64,000 nucleotides of DNA. Source: Streptococcus hyointestinalis. Lineage in GTDB: Bacteria > Bacillota > Bacilli > Lactobacillales > Streptococcaceae. Both the position numbers and the translations under genes were made by a program. The notes beneath the pieces were generated by a model. The model was not told where the DNA came from. It worked only from the letters and a program-made list of their open reading frames with translations, and made no database searches. Below, one piece after another: positions 49,492-58,388 of the stretch. Every line of letters begins with the position of its first letter. Position 1 is the first letter of the stretch. The stretch spans positions 248,001-312,000 of the forward strand of contig NZ_UHFN01000007.1 in NCBI RefSeq assembly GCF_900459405.1. The letters are read 5' to 3'.

Positions 49492-49992
49492 GTGAGACGC
49501 TATCTTGATGTTTTAGCCTGCTTTCCAAACACCCCTATTGTTTATATTGATGAGACTGGCATTGATACTTATCTTTATCGTCACAAAGCTAGAGCACCTC
49601 GAGGGGAGAAAGTATACGACAAGGTAAGTGGACGCAGATTCGAAAGAATTTCGGTAGTAGCTGGTCAAATTGGTTCTAAAATTATAGCCCCCTTGCTTTA
49701 TCATGGAACGATGACAGCGGAATTATTTATCAAGTGGTATCAGGAGCAGCTATTGCCATCCTTGACAGAACCCCATGTCATCATTATGGATAATGCAGCT
49801 TTTCACCCCAAGAAACAACTAGATGAGCTTGCAGTGGCTAAGGGACACTATTTTCTTCCGCTTCCACCTTATTCCCCTGAACTCAATCCCATCGAACAGT
49901 TTTGGGCTACTCTAAAAAGAAAGGTGACTGAATTGTTAAGAACAGGTCGTTCTGTTCAGTCTGCTTTGGAATACTATTTTAAAACTAAATAA
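49492..49992 (+). CDS. IS630-family transposase, DDE frame (orfB)
   Basis: The listed span begins at an internal GTG; the frame is open from just after the A run (about 49453), where KEQDSEKVRRYLDVL precedes NTPIVYIDETGIDTY (first Asp). HVIIMDNAAFHPKK gives the second Asp and PYSPELNPIEQFWATLKRKV the Glu. It supplies the catalytic part when joined with orfA by frameshift. The catalytic residues are all present. Confidence 0.85.
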   Translation: MRRYLDVLACFPNTPIVYIDETGIDTYLYRHKARAPRGEKVYDKVSGRRFERISVVAGQIGSKIIAPLLYHGTMTAELFIKWYQEQLLPSLTEPHVIIMDNAAFHPKKQLDELAVAKGHYFLPLPPYSPELNPIEQFWATLKRKVTELLRTGRSVQSALEYYFKTK

Positions 49993-49997
49993 CTATA

Positions 49998-50859
49998 CTT
50001 TCCAGATAGTGGTCAACGTGTTTATGAAACCAATCGTCGAAAAAGTGCTTATCATAAACTATCGTACTGCTCCCAGACCTTCTTCAAGGAACTTGAGAAA
50101 GCCCTGAAAACGAAACCTCGCTGTCACAGTGTCGATAGCTTTGTTCAAACTTACCGAGAAAAACATCCACTGGAAGTTATCCCTTCCACCAAGACAGTGT
50201 ATCGTTACATCAAAGACGGACTGTTGAGGGTTAAACCGATTGATTTACCTAAGATGTTGAGCATCCGAAAACGGTCTAAAGTAAGGCCTAAGGCCACGAC
50301 GAAAATCTTAGGAAAATCCATTGAAGAACGTCCAGAGTGTATCAATGACCGTTCTGAATTTGAGCATTGGGAGATTGATTTGGTTCTTGGCAAGAAAACC
50401 AAAGGTGAAGCTGTTATTTTGACCTTAGTAGAGCGTCAAACACGATTTGCCATCGCTGTAAAATTGGCTAATAAACAAGCAGAAACCATCAATAGGGCTG
50501 TTAAGAGCTTACTATCGCAGTACCCTATTCGCTCTATCACATCGGACAATGGCTCAGAGTTCAGTAGCTTGTCAGACTTAAAAGGTGTGGAAGTCTATTT
50601 TGCCCATCCTTATGCTTCTCATGAAAGAGGAACAAATGAAAATTTCAATGGTCTCTTGAGAGAGTTTCTCCCAAAAGGTGTCTCTCTTAACTCACTAACG
50701 ACAGAAGAACTCAATCACTACGTCTCTGCTATCAATGACAGACCTAGACGACTTCACAAGTATAAAACCGCAAATATTTTGTTTGGGCTAGCCCAAACAG
50801 CTTAACCTCTGGAACTCTAGTTATCAATGAACTTGTTGCACTTGACTTGACAAGTGGGG
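49998..50859 (+). mobile_element. 5'-truncated IS30-family element, copy 3
   Basis: The sequence matches the IS30 copies at 15214 and 44118 from within the transposase gene (codon for Pro-Asp-Ser-Gly-Gln-Arg) to the right end (complement of CCCCACTTGTC at 50849-50859). The left 250-odd bp, with the left inverted repeat and the HTH codons, are absent, and the IS630 element abuts the break. Confidence 0.9.
49999..50805 (+). pseudogene. IS30-family transposase remnant
   Basis: About 268 codons are open from the IS630 junction to the normal stop. They include all three DDE residues but lack the N-terminal HTH; a fragment starting at an internal ATG-like GTG (50197) would give 202 residues. One difference from the intact copies is Glu for Gly in FEHWEIDLVLG. 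It cannot encode an intact transposase. Confidence 0.88.
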
Positions 50860-50938
50860 AAATTTTGCTATATCATTAAATTTCCTCTGTAAAGGAACGA
50901 ATACTTCTGCGTGTTTGGATAAGTTCTGAAAATTCCAT
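50860..50938 (-). pseudogene. Nitroreductase-family N-terminal fragment
   Basis: On the minus strand an ATG at 50938 follows the strong site AGGAGGAAAT and reads MEFSELIQTRRSIRSFTEEI before a stop at 50876. This is the standard start of nitroreductase-family flavoproteins (ELIQTRRSIRSF binds FMN). The rest of the gene is absent: 79 bp after the ATG the sequence becomes the right end of the truncated IS30. The fragment directly follows the NAD(P)H-binding gene, so the two were one operon. Confidence 0.7.
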
Positions 50939-50948
50939 GAATTTCCTC

Positions 50949-51587
50949 CTAAAGTGTGTTTAGGGCCTCCTCAATAGGTGTGTTGCCATCACTCATTTGA
51001 AGAATTTGGCCATAAGTGTTTGTTTTTTCTAGGACGGCCGCCAAGACGGCTGCCACGTTTGGAATACTGTTAGCTTGTGCCTTTTGCACATTGAGTTCAA
51101 TTTTGCCAGAACCAGTTTCAGCTTCAACAAGGCTACCTGGTTGGACAATGGTGTAGTCCAAGTTGGTTTGGTTGATGAGCCATTGGTCAGCGAAAAACTT
51201 GGCAATGTTGTAGTTAATGATTTTTGCGAGGTTAGGGTCAGACCATTTTTCAGGCTCAGTCGCAAAAATAGAGCTAAGGAGAATGAAGCGCTTGATACCA
51301 GCCTGTTCACTGGCTTGCATGAGCTTAACAGCACCAAAAGCATCTGTTTGTAAGAGGTCTTGACCACGTGAACCGGCTACGAAATAGACAGCATCAGAAC
51401 CCTTGATAAGCTCCGCCAAGCTAGCCACATCCGCATGCAAATCGAGTGGGACAGCCGTCACACCTGGACGAGTGACAACTTTTTCAGGGCTTCGAGCACC
51501 GGCCACCACTTGATGACCTGAGTTTGTTAGGTTTTGGATGAGGAAATCAGCAACACGACCAGTGCCACCAGCGATAAATACTTTCAT
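50949..51587 (-). CDS. NAD(P)H-binding atypical short-chain dehydrogenase/NmrA-like protein
   Basis: About 212 residues from the ATG at 51587, with AAAGGA upstream. VFIAGGTGRVADFLIQNLTNSGHQVVAGARSPEKV is the Rossmann nucleotide-binding start; DAVYFVAGSRGQDLLQTDAFGAVKLMQASEQAGIKRFILLSS and DYTIVQPGSLVEAETG follow. This is the small NAD(P)-binding type of the extended SDR family, often under MarR-type or redox control. It is followed by the nitroreductase fragment and preceded by a MarR gene on the same strand. Confidence 0.88.
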   Translation of the reverse strand: MKVFIAGGTGRVADFLIQNLTNSGHQVVAGARSPEKVVTRPGVTAVPLDLHADVASLAELIKGSDAVYFVAGSRGQDLLQTDAFGAVKLMQASEQAGIKRFILLSSIFATEPEKWSDPNLAKIINYNIAKFFADQWLINQTNLDYTIVQPGSLVEAETGSGKIELNVQKAQANSIPNVAAVLAAVLEKTNTYGQILQMSDGNTPIEEALNTL

Positions 51588-51614
51588 GATAATATCCTTT
51601 CTGAATAAATGGTG

Positions 51615-51662
51615 ATACTCGATATTTGACGAGTATTTGTTGTGTATTACTTGCGCACGCAA
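51615..51662. promoter_or_regulatory. Inverted repeats before the NAD(P)H-binding gene
   Basis: ATACTCG-N8-CGAGTAT (51615-51636) and TTGCGCACGCAA (51651-51662) lie between the MarR and NAD(P)H-binding genes. Both are palindromes of the size bound by dimeric MarR- or HxlR-type regulators, so the adjacent MarR protein is a likely ligand. Confidence 0.55.
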
Positions 51663-51683
51663 CGATATAGCTAAAAAAATACC

Positions 51684-52061
51684 CTAAAGAGCTTTTTGGA
51701 TGAGCTTTTCGACAACAGCAGAAGCATCAGTTAGAAAATCTCGTCCTTTTTGGGTCAAGACCACATAGAGACCTCGGTTGTCAATCTCACAAGTCTCACG
51801 GACAACAAGCCCTGTTTCAGCTTCCATCTTGACCACCAAGCGAGAGGTTGCACTAGTACTGAGACAGAGGAGCTCAGCCAATTCACTGATTCGCAGTTCT
51901 TGATTTTCCTTGTCTTGGAGGAGGTAACAAACGGTGTAACTATTGAGATTGGTTCCTGTCTTTGTAAAGTAGCTTTCCAATTCTTGCTTAAGTTTCTCAT
52001 TTGTGGTAGAATGGCAATCATTAAATCCTAATGAAAGAGAATCAGAGGGAGTGTGTATCAT
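51684..52061 (-). CDS. MarR-family transcriptional regulator
   Basis: 125 residues. The winged helix is LRISELAELLCLSTSATSRLVVKMEAETGLVVRETCEIDNRGLYVVLTQKGRDFLTDA. The start is uncertain: the only upstream ATG (52061) lies within CATG, which also contains the ATG of the divergent UvrA-like gene, and it has no clear Shine-Dalgarno site. The gene is transcribed toward the NAD(P)H-binding gene and probably controls it through the palindromes between them. Confidence 0.82.
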   Translation of the reverse strand: MIHTPSDSLSLGFNDCHSTTNEKLKQELESYFTKTGTNLNSYTVCYLLQDKENQELRISELAELLCLSTSATSRLVVKMEAETGLVVRETCEIDNRGLYVVLTQKGRDFLTDASAVVEKLIQKAL

Positions 52062-54561
52062 GGATTACAGCTATATTCCCAAGGCCATTCAAGTGCGAGG
52101 AGCTAGGGCCAATAATTTGAAGAATGTATCACTGGACATTCCACTTCATCAGTTTGTTGCTATTACCGGTGTTTCTGGTTCAGGGAAGTCGTCTCTGGCC
52201 ATGGATACCATTTATGCTGAAGGAACTAGGCGCTATCTCAATGCCCTTTCGACCTATACTCGACGACGGATTAAGCAGGTAGGGCGCTCCGATGTGGACA
52301 GCGTTGAATATTTGCCTTCAACCATTGCCCTGAGACAACGCCCGGAAACGCCTAATGTCCGCTCAACTGTAGGGACTCTGACCGAGACTTTAAATGTGGT
52401 GCGGCTCATGTTTTCACGCTTGGCGTCGCACGTCTGTCCCAACGGTCATCGCTTAGAGCCAACGCTTAGAGTTGCGGAAGTTATGGATTTTATCGGCTCT
52501 GATGAGCGGATGGGGGTCTTGACCTGTCCGACCTGTCAGGTAGAGTTTATGGTTTACGGAGCTGAAAGTTTCGCCTTTAACTCGGAAGGGGCTTGTCCAA
52601 CCTGTCAGGGTACTGGTGAGGGGCGCCAGATTCAGCTGGATAAAATTATCCCTGACCCTAGTCTCACCATCAATGAAGGGGCTGTCGCTTCTTGGAAATT
52701 GCCGGGGCGGACCCATATGAAACTGGTTGCCGAGCAGCAGGGAGTGGACCTGGATACCCCTTTTGAACAATTGAGCAAGAAAGATCAGGACATTATCCTC
52801 TATGGCCCAGAAGTCAAGGAAATCATCGTGGTTCCGACAAAGACGGGTAAGTCCTTTGAACTCAATGCCAAGTATGAAAATGCCATCGTCGCTGTTGAAC
52901 ATAGCCTTGCCACCGCTAAAAACGAAAAAGCCATCGAGCGCCTGAATCGTTTTTACGACATGGGGCCTTGCCCAACCTGTCATGGCAATCGTTACAATCC
53001 TGACCTTCTCAAGAGCCTCATTTTAGACAAAAATATCGCAGAAGTCAGTCAGTATGACCTTCTCGAATTAACTCGTTTCGCAGACCAATTGGTGACTTGG
53101 GTACCCAAAGAGATGGAGGAAATGACCCTCAAGTTGGCTAGCGAGCTCAAGGAACTGATTGAACCGATTGTTGCCTTGGGATTGGATTATCTGACCTTGG
53201 ACCGGGCCGGAAACAGCCTATCGACTGGTGAATTGCAACGCATCCAGCTGGCGAGAACTATCCGAAATCAGATGACAGGCATGCTCTATGTCCTTGATGA
53301 GCCTAGTGTCGGTCTTCACGCAGAAAATGTCCAAGCCCTGATTGCCATCATTCACCAACTGATCCAGCAGGGAAATTCTGTTCTAGTTGTCGATCACGAT
53401 ACGGCCATATTGGAAGCCGCAGATTACCTGATTGAAATTGGTCCCTTGTCTGGGGAGCAGGGTGGTCAGGTGATTGGACAAGGTCAGCCTGAGATTATTC
53501 GACAAGATAGCCAGTCGGTCATTGCACCCTATCTTAATCACACCGCTAAAATTCGCCTGAGACCTGAGCATGACCTCGCTTCTTACAAGCATTTCCAGGT
53601 GACAGTAACCAATCAGCACAATATCAAAGAAGTTACCGCAGACTTTGTGGAAAATGGTCTTAATCTGGTGACCGGTATTTCTGGTTCTGGGAAGACAAGT
53701 TTGATTTTGGACGGCCTCTTGCCTGGCTTTGAAGCACGTATTGCTAAGAGCAAGTTGCCGTCAAACGTTGCTATCACTGGTGGAAAAAGTATTAAGCATG
53801 TGGTAGAGATTGACTCGACCCCTATCGGTAAAAATGTCCGTTCGACCGTGGCTACTTATTCTAAAATCATGGACAAACTGCGTAAAATCTTTGATGATTT
53901 GTCAACTGATTTTTCTGCTACTGATTTTTCCTATAATAACAAAAGTGGTGCCTGTGACTATTGTGATGGGACTGGTACCGTGACCCTCGATGTCCAATAT
54001 TTACCTGATATGGTGGAGACTTGTCCTAAGTGTCAGGGCCGTCGTTACAAAGATGAGGTTCTGGCCGTCAAATGGCAGGGCCGTTCAATTGCGGACTTGC
54101 TTGATTTGACCGTATCAGAAGCCTTGACCGTCTTTGCGGAGGAGCCAGCAATTCTTGTGACCTTGCAGGTATTGGAAGAGCTAGGTCTAGGCTATCTCCA
54201 TTTGGGTGAGAGCACACCTGCCCTATCTGGTGGTGAGGCGCAGCGCCTGAAACTGGCCACCTATCTAGAGAAAAAGCAGAATCACTATCTTTTCATCTTT
54301 GACGAACCAAGTATCGGCCTCCACCCTCGAGATGTAGGCAACCTTGTCCTCGTCTTTGAAAAGCTCATTCAAAGCGGGGCCACTGTCATTGTTATCGAGC
54401 ATGACCTAGATGTTATCGCCAATGCTGATAATATCATTGATATGGGGCCACAAGGTGGTCGCTATGGTGGACAACTAGTCGTCAACGGCTCCATCGCCGA
54501 CATTATCCAAACTCCAACCAGCACCACAAGTCGCTATCTGAAAGACTATTTAGGCCAGTAG
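52060..54561 (+). CDS. UvrA-like ABC excinuclease/drug-resistance protein
   Basis: 833 residues against about 940 for canonical UvrA. Two ATPase halves are present: Walker A GVSGSGKSS (near 38-46) and GISGSGKTS, signatures LSTGELQRIQLARTI and LSGGEAQRLKLATYL, and Walker B motifs VLDEPSVGLH and IFDEPSIGLH. Several CxxC zinc motifs (CPTCQVEF, CPTCQGTG, CPTCHGNR, CDYCDGTG, CPKCQGRR) are UvrA-like. Shorter UvrA paralogues (UvrA2/DrrC type) act in drug resistance or repair of bulky adducts. AGGGAG precedes the ATG. It is divergent from the MarR gene. Confidence 0.9.
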   Translation: MDYSYIPKAIQVRGARANNLKNVSLDIPLHQFVAITGVSGSGKSSLAMDTIYAEGTRRYLNALSTYTRRRIKQVGRSDVDSVEYLPSTIALRQRPETPNVRSTVGTLTETLNVVRLMFSRLASHVCPNGHRLEPTLRVAEVMDFIGSDERMGVLTCPTCQVEFMVYGAESFAFNSEGACPTCQGTGEGRQIQLDKIIPDPSLTINEGAVASWKLPGRTHMKLVAEQQGVDLDTPFEQLSKKDQDIILYGPEVKEIIVVPTKTGKSFELNAKYENAIVAVEHSLATAKNEKAIERLNRFYDMGPCPTCHGNRYNPDLLKSLILDKNIAEVSQYDLLELTRFADQLVTWVPKEMEEMTLKLASELKELIEPIVALGLDYLTLDRAGNSLSTGELQRIQLARTIRNQMTGMLYVLDEPSVGLHAENVQALIAIIHQLIQQGNSVLVVDHDTAILEAADYLIEIGPLSGEQGGQVIGQGQPEIIRQDSQSVIAPYLNHTAKIRLRPEHDLASYKHFQVTVTNQHNIKEVTADFVENGLNLVTGISGSGKTSLILDGLLPGFEARIAKSKLPSNVAITGGKSIKHVVEIDSTPIGKNVRSTVATYSKIMDKLRKIFDDLSTDFSATDFSYNNKSGACDYCDGTGTVTLDVQYLPDMVETCPKCQGRRYKDEVLAVKWQGRSIADLLDLTVSEALTVFAEEPAILVTLQVLEELGLGYLHLGESTPALSGGEAQRLKLATYLEKKQNHYLFIFDEPSIGLHPRDVGNLVLVFEKLIQSGATVIVIEHDLDVIANADNIIDMGPQGGRYGGQLVVNGSIADIIQTPTSTTSRYLKDYLGQ

Positions 54562-54579
54562 GAGTGGTGGTTGGAATTT

Positions 54580-54622
54580 AAGAAGAAACCGTGTCTTAGT
54601 GATGCGGTCTTTTCTTCTTTTT
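54580..54622 (+). terminator. Terminator after UvrA-like gene
   Basis: The stem AAGAAGAAACCG / CGGTCTTTTCTTCTT has one bulge and a T run; it starts 18 bp after the stop. Confidence 0.75.
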
Positions 54623-54666
54623 CCGATTTTTTACGAATAGTTGAGGTCGAGAGAAAGGAGAGCTTT

Positions 54667-55493
54667 ATGTAAAAACGACATACTCACGTTTCCCCTACCA
54701 TGGATCTTATGGCCAAGAAAATTCTGAGTCGGCCTGATTTTACAGCGGCTTTTATCAGTGACATTCTCAATCTGAACATTGCTTCGGTTGAGATTTTGGA
54801 GGGCACACAGATTCATACCAAGGAGTTTGAGGAGGACGAGCCCTTTGCGACAGCCGTGGATGTCAGGGCTAGGCTTGAGGATGGGACGGAGGTCATCATT
54901 GAGATTCAGGTGCAGCGCCAGACACATTTTGTTCAGCGTTTCCACTATTATCTGGCCAGTCAGTTGGTGGAAAATGCTAGACTCCTTCGTGAAAAAGGTA
55001 GGACTCACGAGATGTATAAGGAACTCAGGCCTGTTTACGGTATTGCCATTCTGGAAAAGAGTATCTTTCCCGAGACAAGCTCGACGATTAGCACCTACCG
55101 ATGGACTCAGGAGGAAACTGGACAGGAATTACTGATGCGAGAGCCAGACCAGTGCCAGCAAAGTCTCGGTAGACTTGCCTTTATCGAGTTGGATAAGTAT
55201 AATGAAAATATAGATATCAAGGAAGATTGGCGCCAGTGGTTGGAGTTTTTCGGGAATTACTTTTTCAGCAAACAGCCCAAACCCATCATTGCATTCGCCG
55301 CAGAGAAAACTATGACATGGACATGTATAGTGCTAGGGAGGAAGGTATCGAGCTTGGAGTAGAGCGAAATAAACTCCAGATGATTACTTCCATGCTAGCC
55401 GAGGGTCTTGACCGTTCAACCATTTGTCGGATAGCGCAAATCAGTCCAGATGAACTAGATGCACTATTGTCCGATGGTCTTAGTCTAAGTTAG
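54667..55493 (+). pseudogene. Rpn/PD-(D/E)XK nuclease-family transposase-like gene, broken
   Basis: The ATG at 54667 has AAAGGAGAG upstream but its second codon is TAA; the frame then reads KRHTHVSPTMDLMAKKILSRPDFTAAFISDIL, the usual start of these proteins. A later ATG (54700) gives 220 residues with the PD-(D/E)XK-like segment VDVRARLEDGTEVIIEIQVQRQ. Near 55310 an A run one base too short (GAG-AAAA-C) shifts the frame; the end YDMDMYSAREEGIELGVERNKLQMITSMLAEGL continues to 55493 in another register. So two lesions break the gene. Rpn proteins are recombination-promoting nucleases; a function here is doubtful. Confidence 0.85.
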
Positions 55494-55584
55494 TTAGACT
55501 GGTGCAAGAGGAAAAGAAATCAATTGCTGTTTTCTAAAAAAAAATATATTATGCTTCTTATCCATAAACCTCAACTTGTTCTGC

Positions 55585-55613
55585 TTTGGTTTTGCCTTCA
55601 TTTACGTTATACT
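55585..55613 (+). promoter_or_regulatory. Possible promoter of hydrolase lipoprotein gene
   Basis: TTTGGT (55585-55590), a 17-bp spacer and TATACT (55608-55613), about 38 bp before the ATG. Confidence 0.5.
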
Positions 55614-55651
55614 AGAGGCAACCTTTTGGAAATAAAGTGAAAGTATTTTAT

Positions 55652-56566
55652 ATGAAAAAATTGAATACGACTCTGGTATTCATCTTGGCTTTGGCTGTTT
55701 TAACCGCCTGTTCGGTCAATGAACCCAGTAGTCAATCAAGTCCAAGCAAGGCAAGCAGTCAGGAGGTTCCTATGACGAATCAAGATAAAAGTATTACTGC
55801 CAGCTCTAATCTGGTGTCCGAAGCTTACAATGTTAGCTATGGGGATAAGACGCTTTCTGGTATCATAACTGCTCCAGAAAATTATAAAGACGGGCACTTC
55901 CCGACGATTGTCTTATCACATGGTTTTAACAATACCTACGAGCAATTTGAGGACTACGCCCAGCACTTAGCATCCCTTGGCTATGTGGTCTACCGTTTTG
56001 ATTTTTATGGAGGTAGTCTTCAGTCTAAAAGTGGTGGTCAGGATATGCTGGATATGTCTGTGGTGACGGAGTTGGAGGATTTGACTCAGGTGGTCAGTCA
56101 TCTGTCCAAGGAAGCCTACATTGACCCTGAAAATATCAGTCTTGCTGGTGCCAGTCAGGGTGGCGTGGTGTCTAGTCTCTACGCTAGCCGCAATCCAGCC
56201 AAGGTCAAAAAGCTACTCCTGATTTTCCCAGCCTATGTCCTTTTTGACGACGTGAGAGAAACAGCGGAGTCTTATGGTGACTCGCTTCCAGATGTCATCA
56301 TCCACCGCAATGCTCGTCTGGGTAGTCGTTATCTGACAGATGCCCTGGCTATTGATTGGAAAGAAGAAGCCGGCAAGATTAAGGCGAAAACCCTGATTGT
56401 CCATGGAACAGATGACAATGTCGTGCCTTACCGCTATGCCCAAGAAGCGGTAGAGCTGATTCCAAATGCGGAATTGGTTACAGTCCAAGGTGGTGGCCAT
56501 TGGATTTCAGATGATTTCAACCAAGTTGCCTATCCAGCCATTGATGCCTTTTTGAAAGAAGACTAG
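55652..56566 (+). CDS. Alpha/beta-hydrolase lipoprotein
   Basis: About 304 residues. The signal peptide ends with lipobox LTAC (Cys20), so the protein is anchored outside the membrane. The alpha/beta-hydrolase core has TIVLSHGFNNTYEQF (oxyanion hole), nucleophile Ser in LAGASQGGVVS, acid in VHGTDDNVVP and His in QGGGHWISDD. A GTG 15 bp earlier with GGAAA upstream is an alternative start. Such proteins are esterases or acylaminoacyl-type peptidases; the substrate is unknown. It is a single gene with its own terminator. Confidence 0.87.
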   Translation: MKKLNTTLVFILALAVLTACSVNEPSSQSSPSKASSQEVPMTNQDKSITASSNLVSEAYNVSYGDKTLSGIITAPENYKDGHFPTIVLSHGFNNTYEQFEDYAQHLASLGYVVYRFDFYGGSLQSKSGGQDMLDMSVVTELEDLTQVVSHLSKEAYIDPENISLAGASQGGVVSSLYASRNPAKVKKLLLIFPAYVLFDDVRETAESYGDSLPDVIIHRNARLGSRYLTDALAIDWKEEAGKIKAKTLIVHGTDDNVVPYRYAQEAVELIPNAELVTVQGGGHWISDDFNQVAYPAIDAFLKED

Positions 56567-56591
56567 TTGAGCTCGTTTTATAAACTATCAT

Positions 56592-56636
56592 AAACACTCC
56601 TGCTGTAACTTCGTTTACTAAAGATAGGAGTGTTTT
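56592..56636 (+). terminator. Terminator of hydrolase gene
   Basis: AAACACTCCT pairs with AGGAGTGTTT around a 24-nt loop and is followed by T residues, 25 bp after the stop. Confidence 0.75.
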
Positions 56637-56789
56637 ATTGTGCCTAAAAATGATTGAAGGGTCTGAAGGTCTCCTATGTCGGAAAGGAGAAGGCAGTCAT
56701 GCTTACAGAGAGCTAGAGCAAGGAAATGAGATATCCTCTCACAATAAGTTACTATGCATTCAAGACATAGTGGTATAAATAAAGAGTAT

Positions 56790-56818
56790 TTTAGCTTTCG
56801 TACATGAACAGCTATAAT
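56790..56818 (+). promoter_or_regulatory. Promoter of aldo/keto reductase remnant
   Basis: TTTAGC (56790-56795), a 17-bp spacer and TATAAT (56813-56818) lie 38 bp before the ATG at 56857. The stretch 56640-56790 upstream shows no gene. Confidence 0.6.
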
Positions 56819-56829
56819 AGATTGTGTAA

Positions 56830-57402
<573 letters not shown>

Positions 57403-57529
57403 AAAAAAGTTGATATATTATCTTTTGCTTACGAACAATTACAGAAAACTTAAACTAAATCTTTGCAAGGTGTATCTATTCATTATATAATAGACTTGTT
57501 CGGTAACTCAAAAGTGGTATACTAAAGGT

Positions 57530-57955
57530 ATGGAAACAACATACGAAAAAGCCTTAAAATTAAACTCAGAGAATTTCAAATTGTTGATAGGTGTTAAAAA
57601 AGCGACGTTTCATCTGATGCTTGATTGTCTCACTGACGCTTATCAAGAGCAACACCGAAAAGGAGGACGCCCACGTCGTCTAAGCATGGAAGACCAACTT
57701 ATCATGACCTTGCGCTACTTACGTTATTACCCCACTCAACGCTTGTTGGCATTTGATTTTGGTGTAGGTGTGGCAACTGTCAATGAGACCATTACATGGG
57801 TAGAGGACACCCTTCGTTCTTCGGGCCTCTTTGATTTAGACCACTTGGAAGCACCTAGCGCCACTGTTGCCATTGATGTCACTGAAAGTCCTATTCAACG
57901 CCCTAAAAAAACCAAAGCAAGAATTATTCTGGTAAAAAGAAAAGACATACCATAA
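57530..57955 (+). CDS. IS1381-like transposase, orfA
   Basis: 141 residues. A DUF4096-like N-terminal region (LLIGVKKATFHLMLDCLTDAYQEQHRKGGRPRRLSMEDQLIMTLRYLRYYPTQRLLAFDFGVGVATVNETITW) and the first catalytic Asp in VAIDVTESPIQRPKK. Seven A residues (57905-57911) allow a -1 shift into the register of orfB; without it the frame stops at 57955. Confidence 0.9.
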   Translation: METTYEKALKLNSENFKLLIGVKKATFHLMLDCLTDAYQEQHRKGGRPRRLSMEDQLIMTLRYLRYYPTQRLLAFDFGVGVATVNETITWVEDTLRSSGLFDLDHLEAPSATVAIDVTESPIQRPKKTKARIILVKRKDIP

Positions 57956-57966
57956 AAACTCAAATC

Positions 57967-58344
57967 ATGCTTGATTTGACTAGCCATCGTGCTTGTCAAT
58001 TGGCTTTTTCAGATGGCCATACGCATGATTTTACCCTTTTTAAGGAGAGTATTGGCTATAGTTTGCCCCAAAGTACCCTTGTTTTCGTAGATTTAGGGTA
58101 TTTAGGCATCTTGAAATTTCACGAAAATACCTTTATTCCTGCTAAGCGTTCTAAACATCACCTCTTAACCCAAGAGGATAAGCAGTTGAATCGCAAGATA
58201 GCTAAAATGCGTATTGAAGTTGAGCGCTATAATGCCAAATTTAAAACCTTTCAAATCATGGCACAGCCCTATCGTAATCGTAGAAAACGGTTTGAATTAA
58301 GAGCTGAGTTGATTTGTGGCATCATCAACCACGAGATGATGTAG
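57967..58344 (+). CDS. IS1381-like transposase, orfB
   Basis: 125 residues as listed; the frame is open from the A run further upstream (NYSGKKKRHTIKTQIMLDLTS). It supplies the rest of the DDE domain, with Asp in VFVDLGYLGI and Glu in RKIAKMRIEVERYNAKFKTF. Fusion with orfA by -1 frameshifting gives the working transposase in IS1381 relatives. Confidence 0.9.
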   Translation: MLDLTSHRACQLAFSDGHTHDFTLFKESIGYSLPQSTLVFVDLGYLGILKFHENTFIPAKRSKHHLLTQEDKQLNRKIAKMRIEVERYNAKFKTFQIMAQPYRNRRKRFELRAELICGIINHEMM

Positions 58345-58388
58345 TTACCGAACAAGTCTAATGAAATTACTAACTGGGGGGAGCGAAA

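Larger units (their letters stand above)
49100..49997 (+). mobile_element. IS630-family element
   Basis: The ends are imperfect inverted repeats TATAGTTTGTTAGTTT (left) and TATAGTTATTTAGTTT (complement of right), with TA at each outer end (49100-49101, 49996-49997), the target for this family. The transposase is read in two frames. Left neighbour is the replisome organizer gene and right neighbour is the interior of an IS30 copy, so the two flanks do not come from one interrupted sequence. Confidence 0.88.
57492..58359 (+). mobile_element. IS1381-like IS5-family element
   Basis: Perfect 17-bp inverted repeats AGACTTGTTCGGTAACT at 57492-57508 and 58343-58359 (complement). AAT flanks both sides (57489-57491 and 58360-58362), fitting the 3-bp target duplication of this family. 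The two-frame transposase fills the element. The right end is 29 bp before the ATG of the surface protease gene. Confidence 0.92.

Noticed and set aside
50922..50938. A CodY-like AATTTTCAGAA sequence at the nitroreductase fragment.
   Set aside because: The match covers only half the box and falls within the coding codons for Glu-Phe-Ser-Glu.
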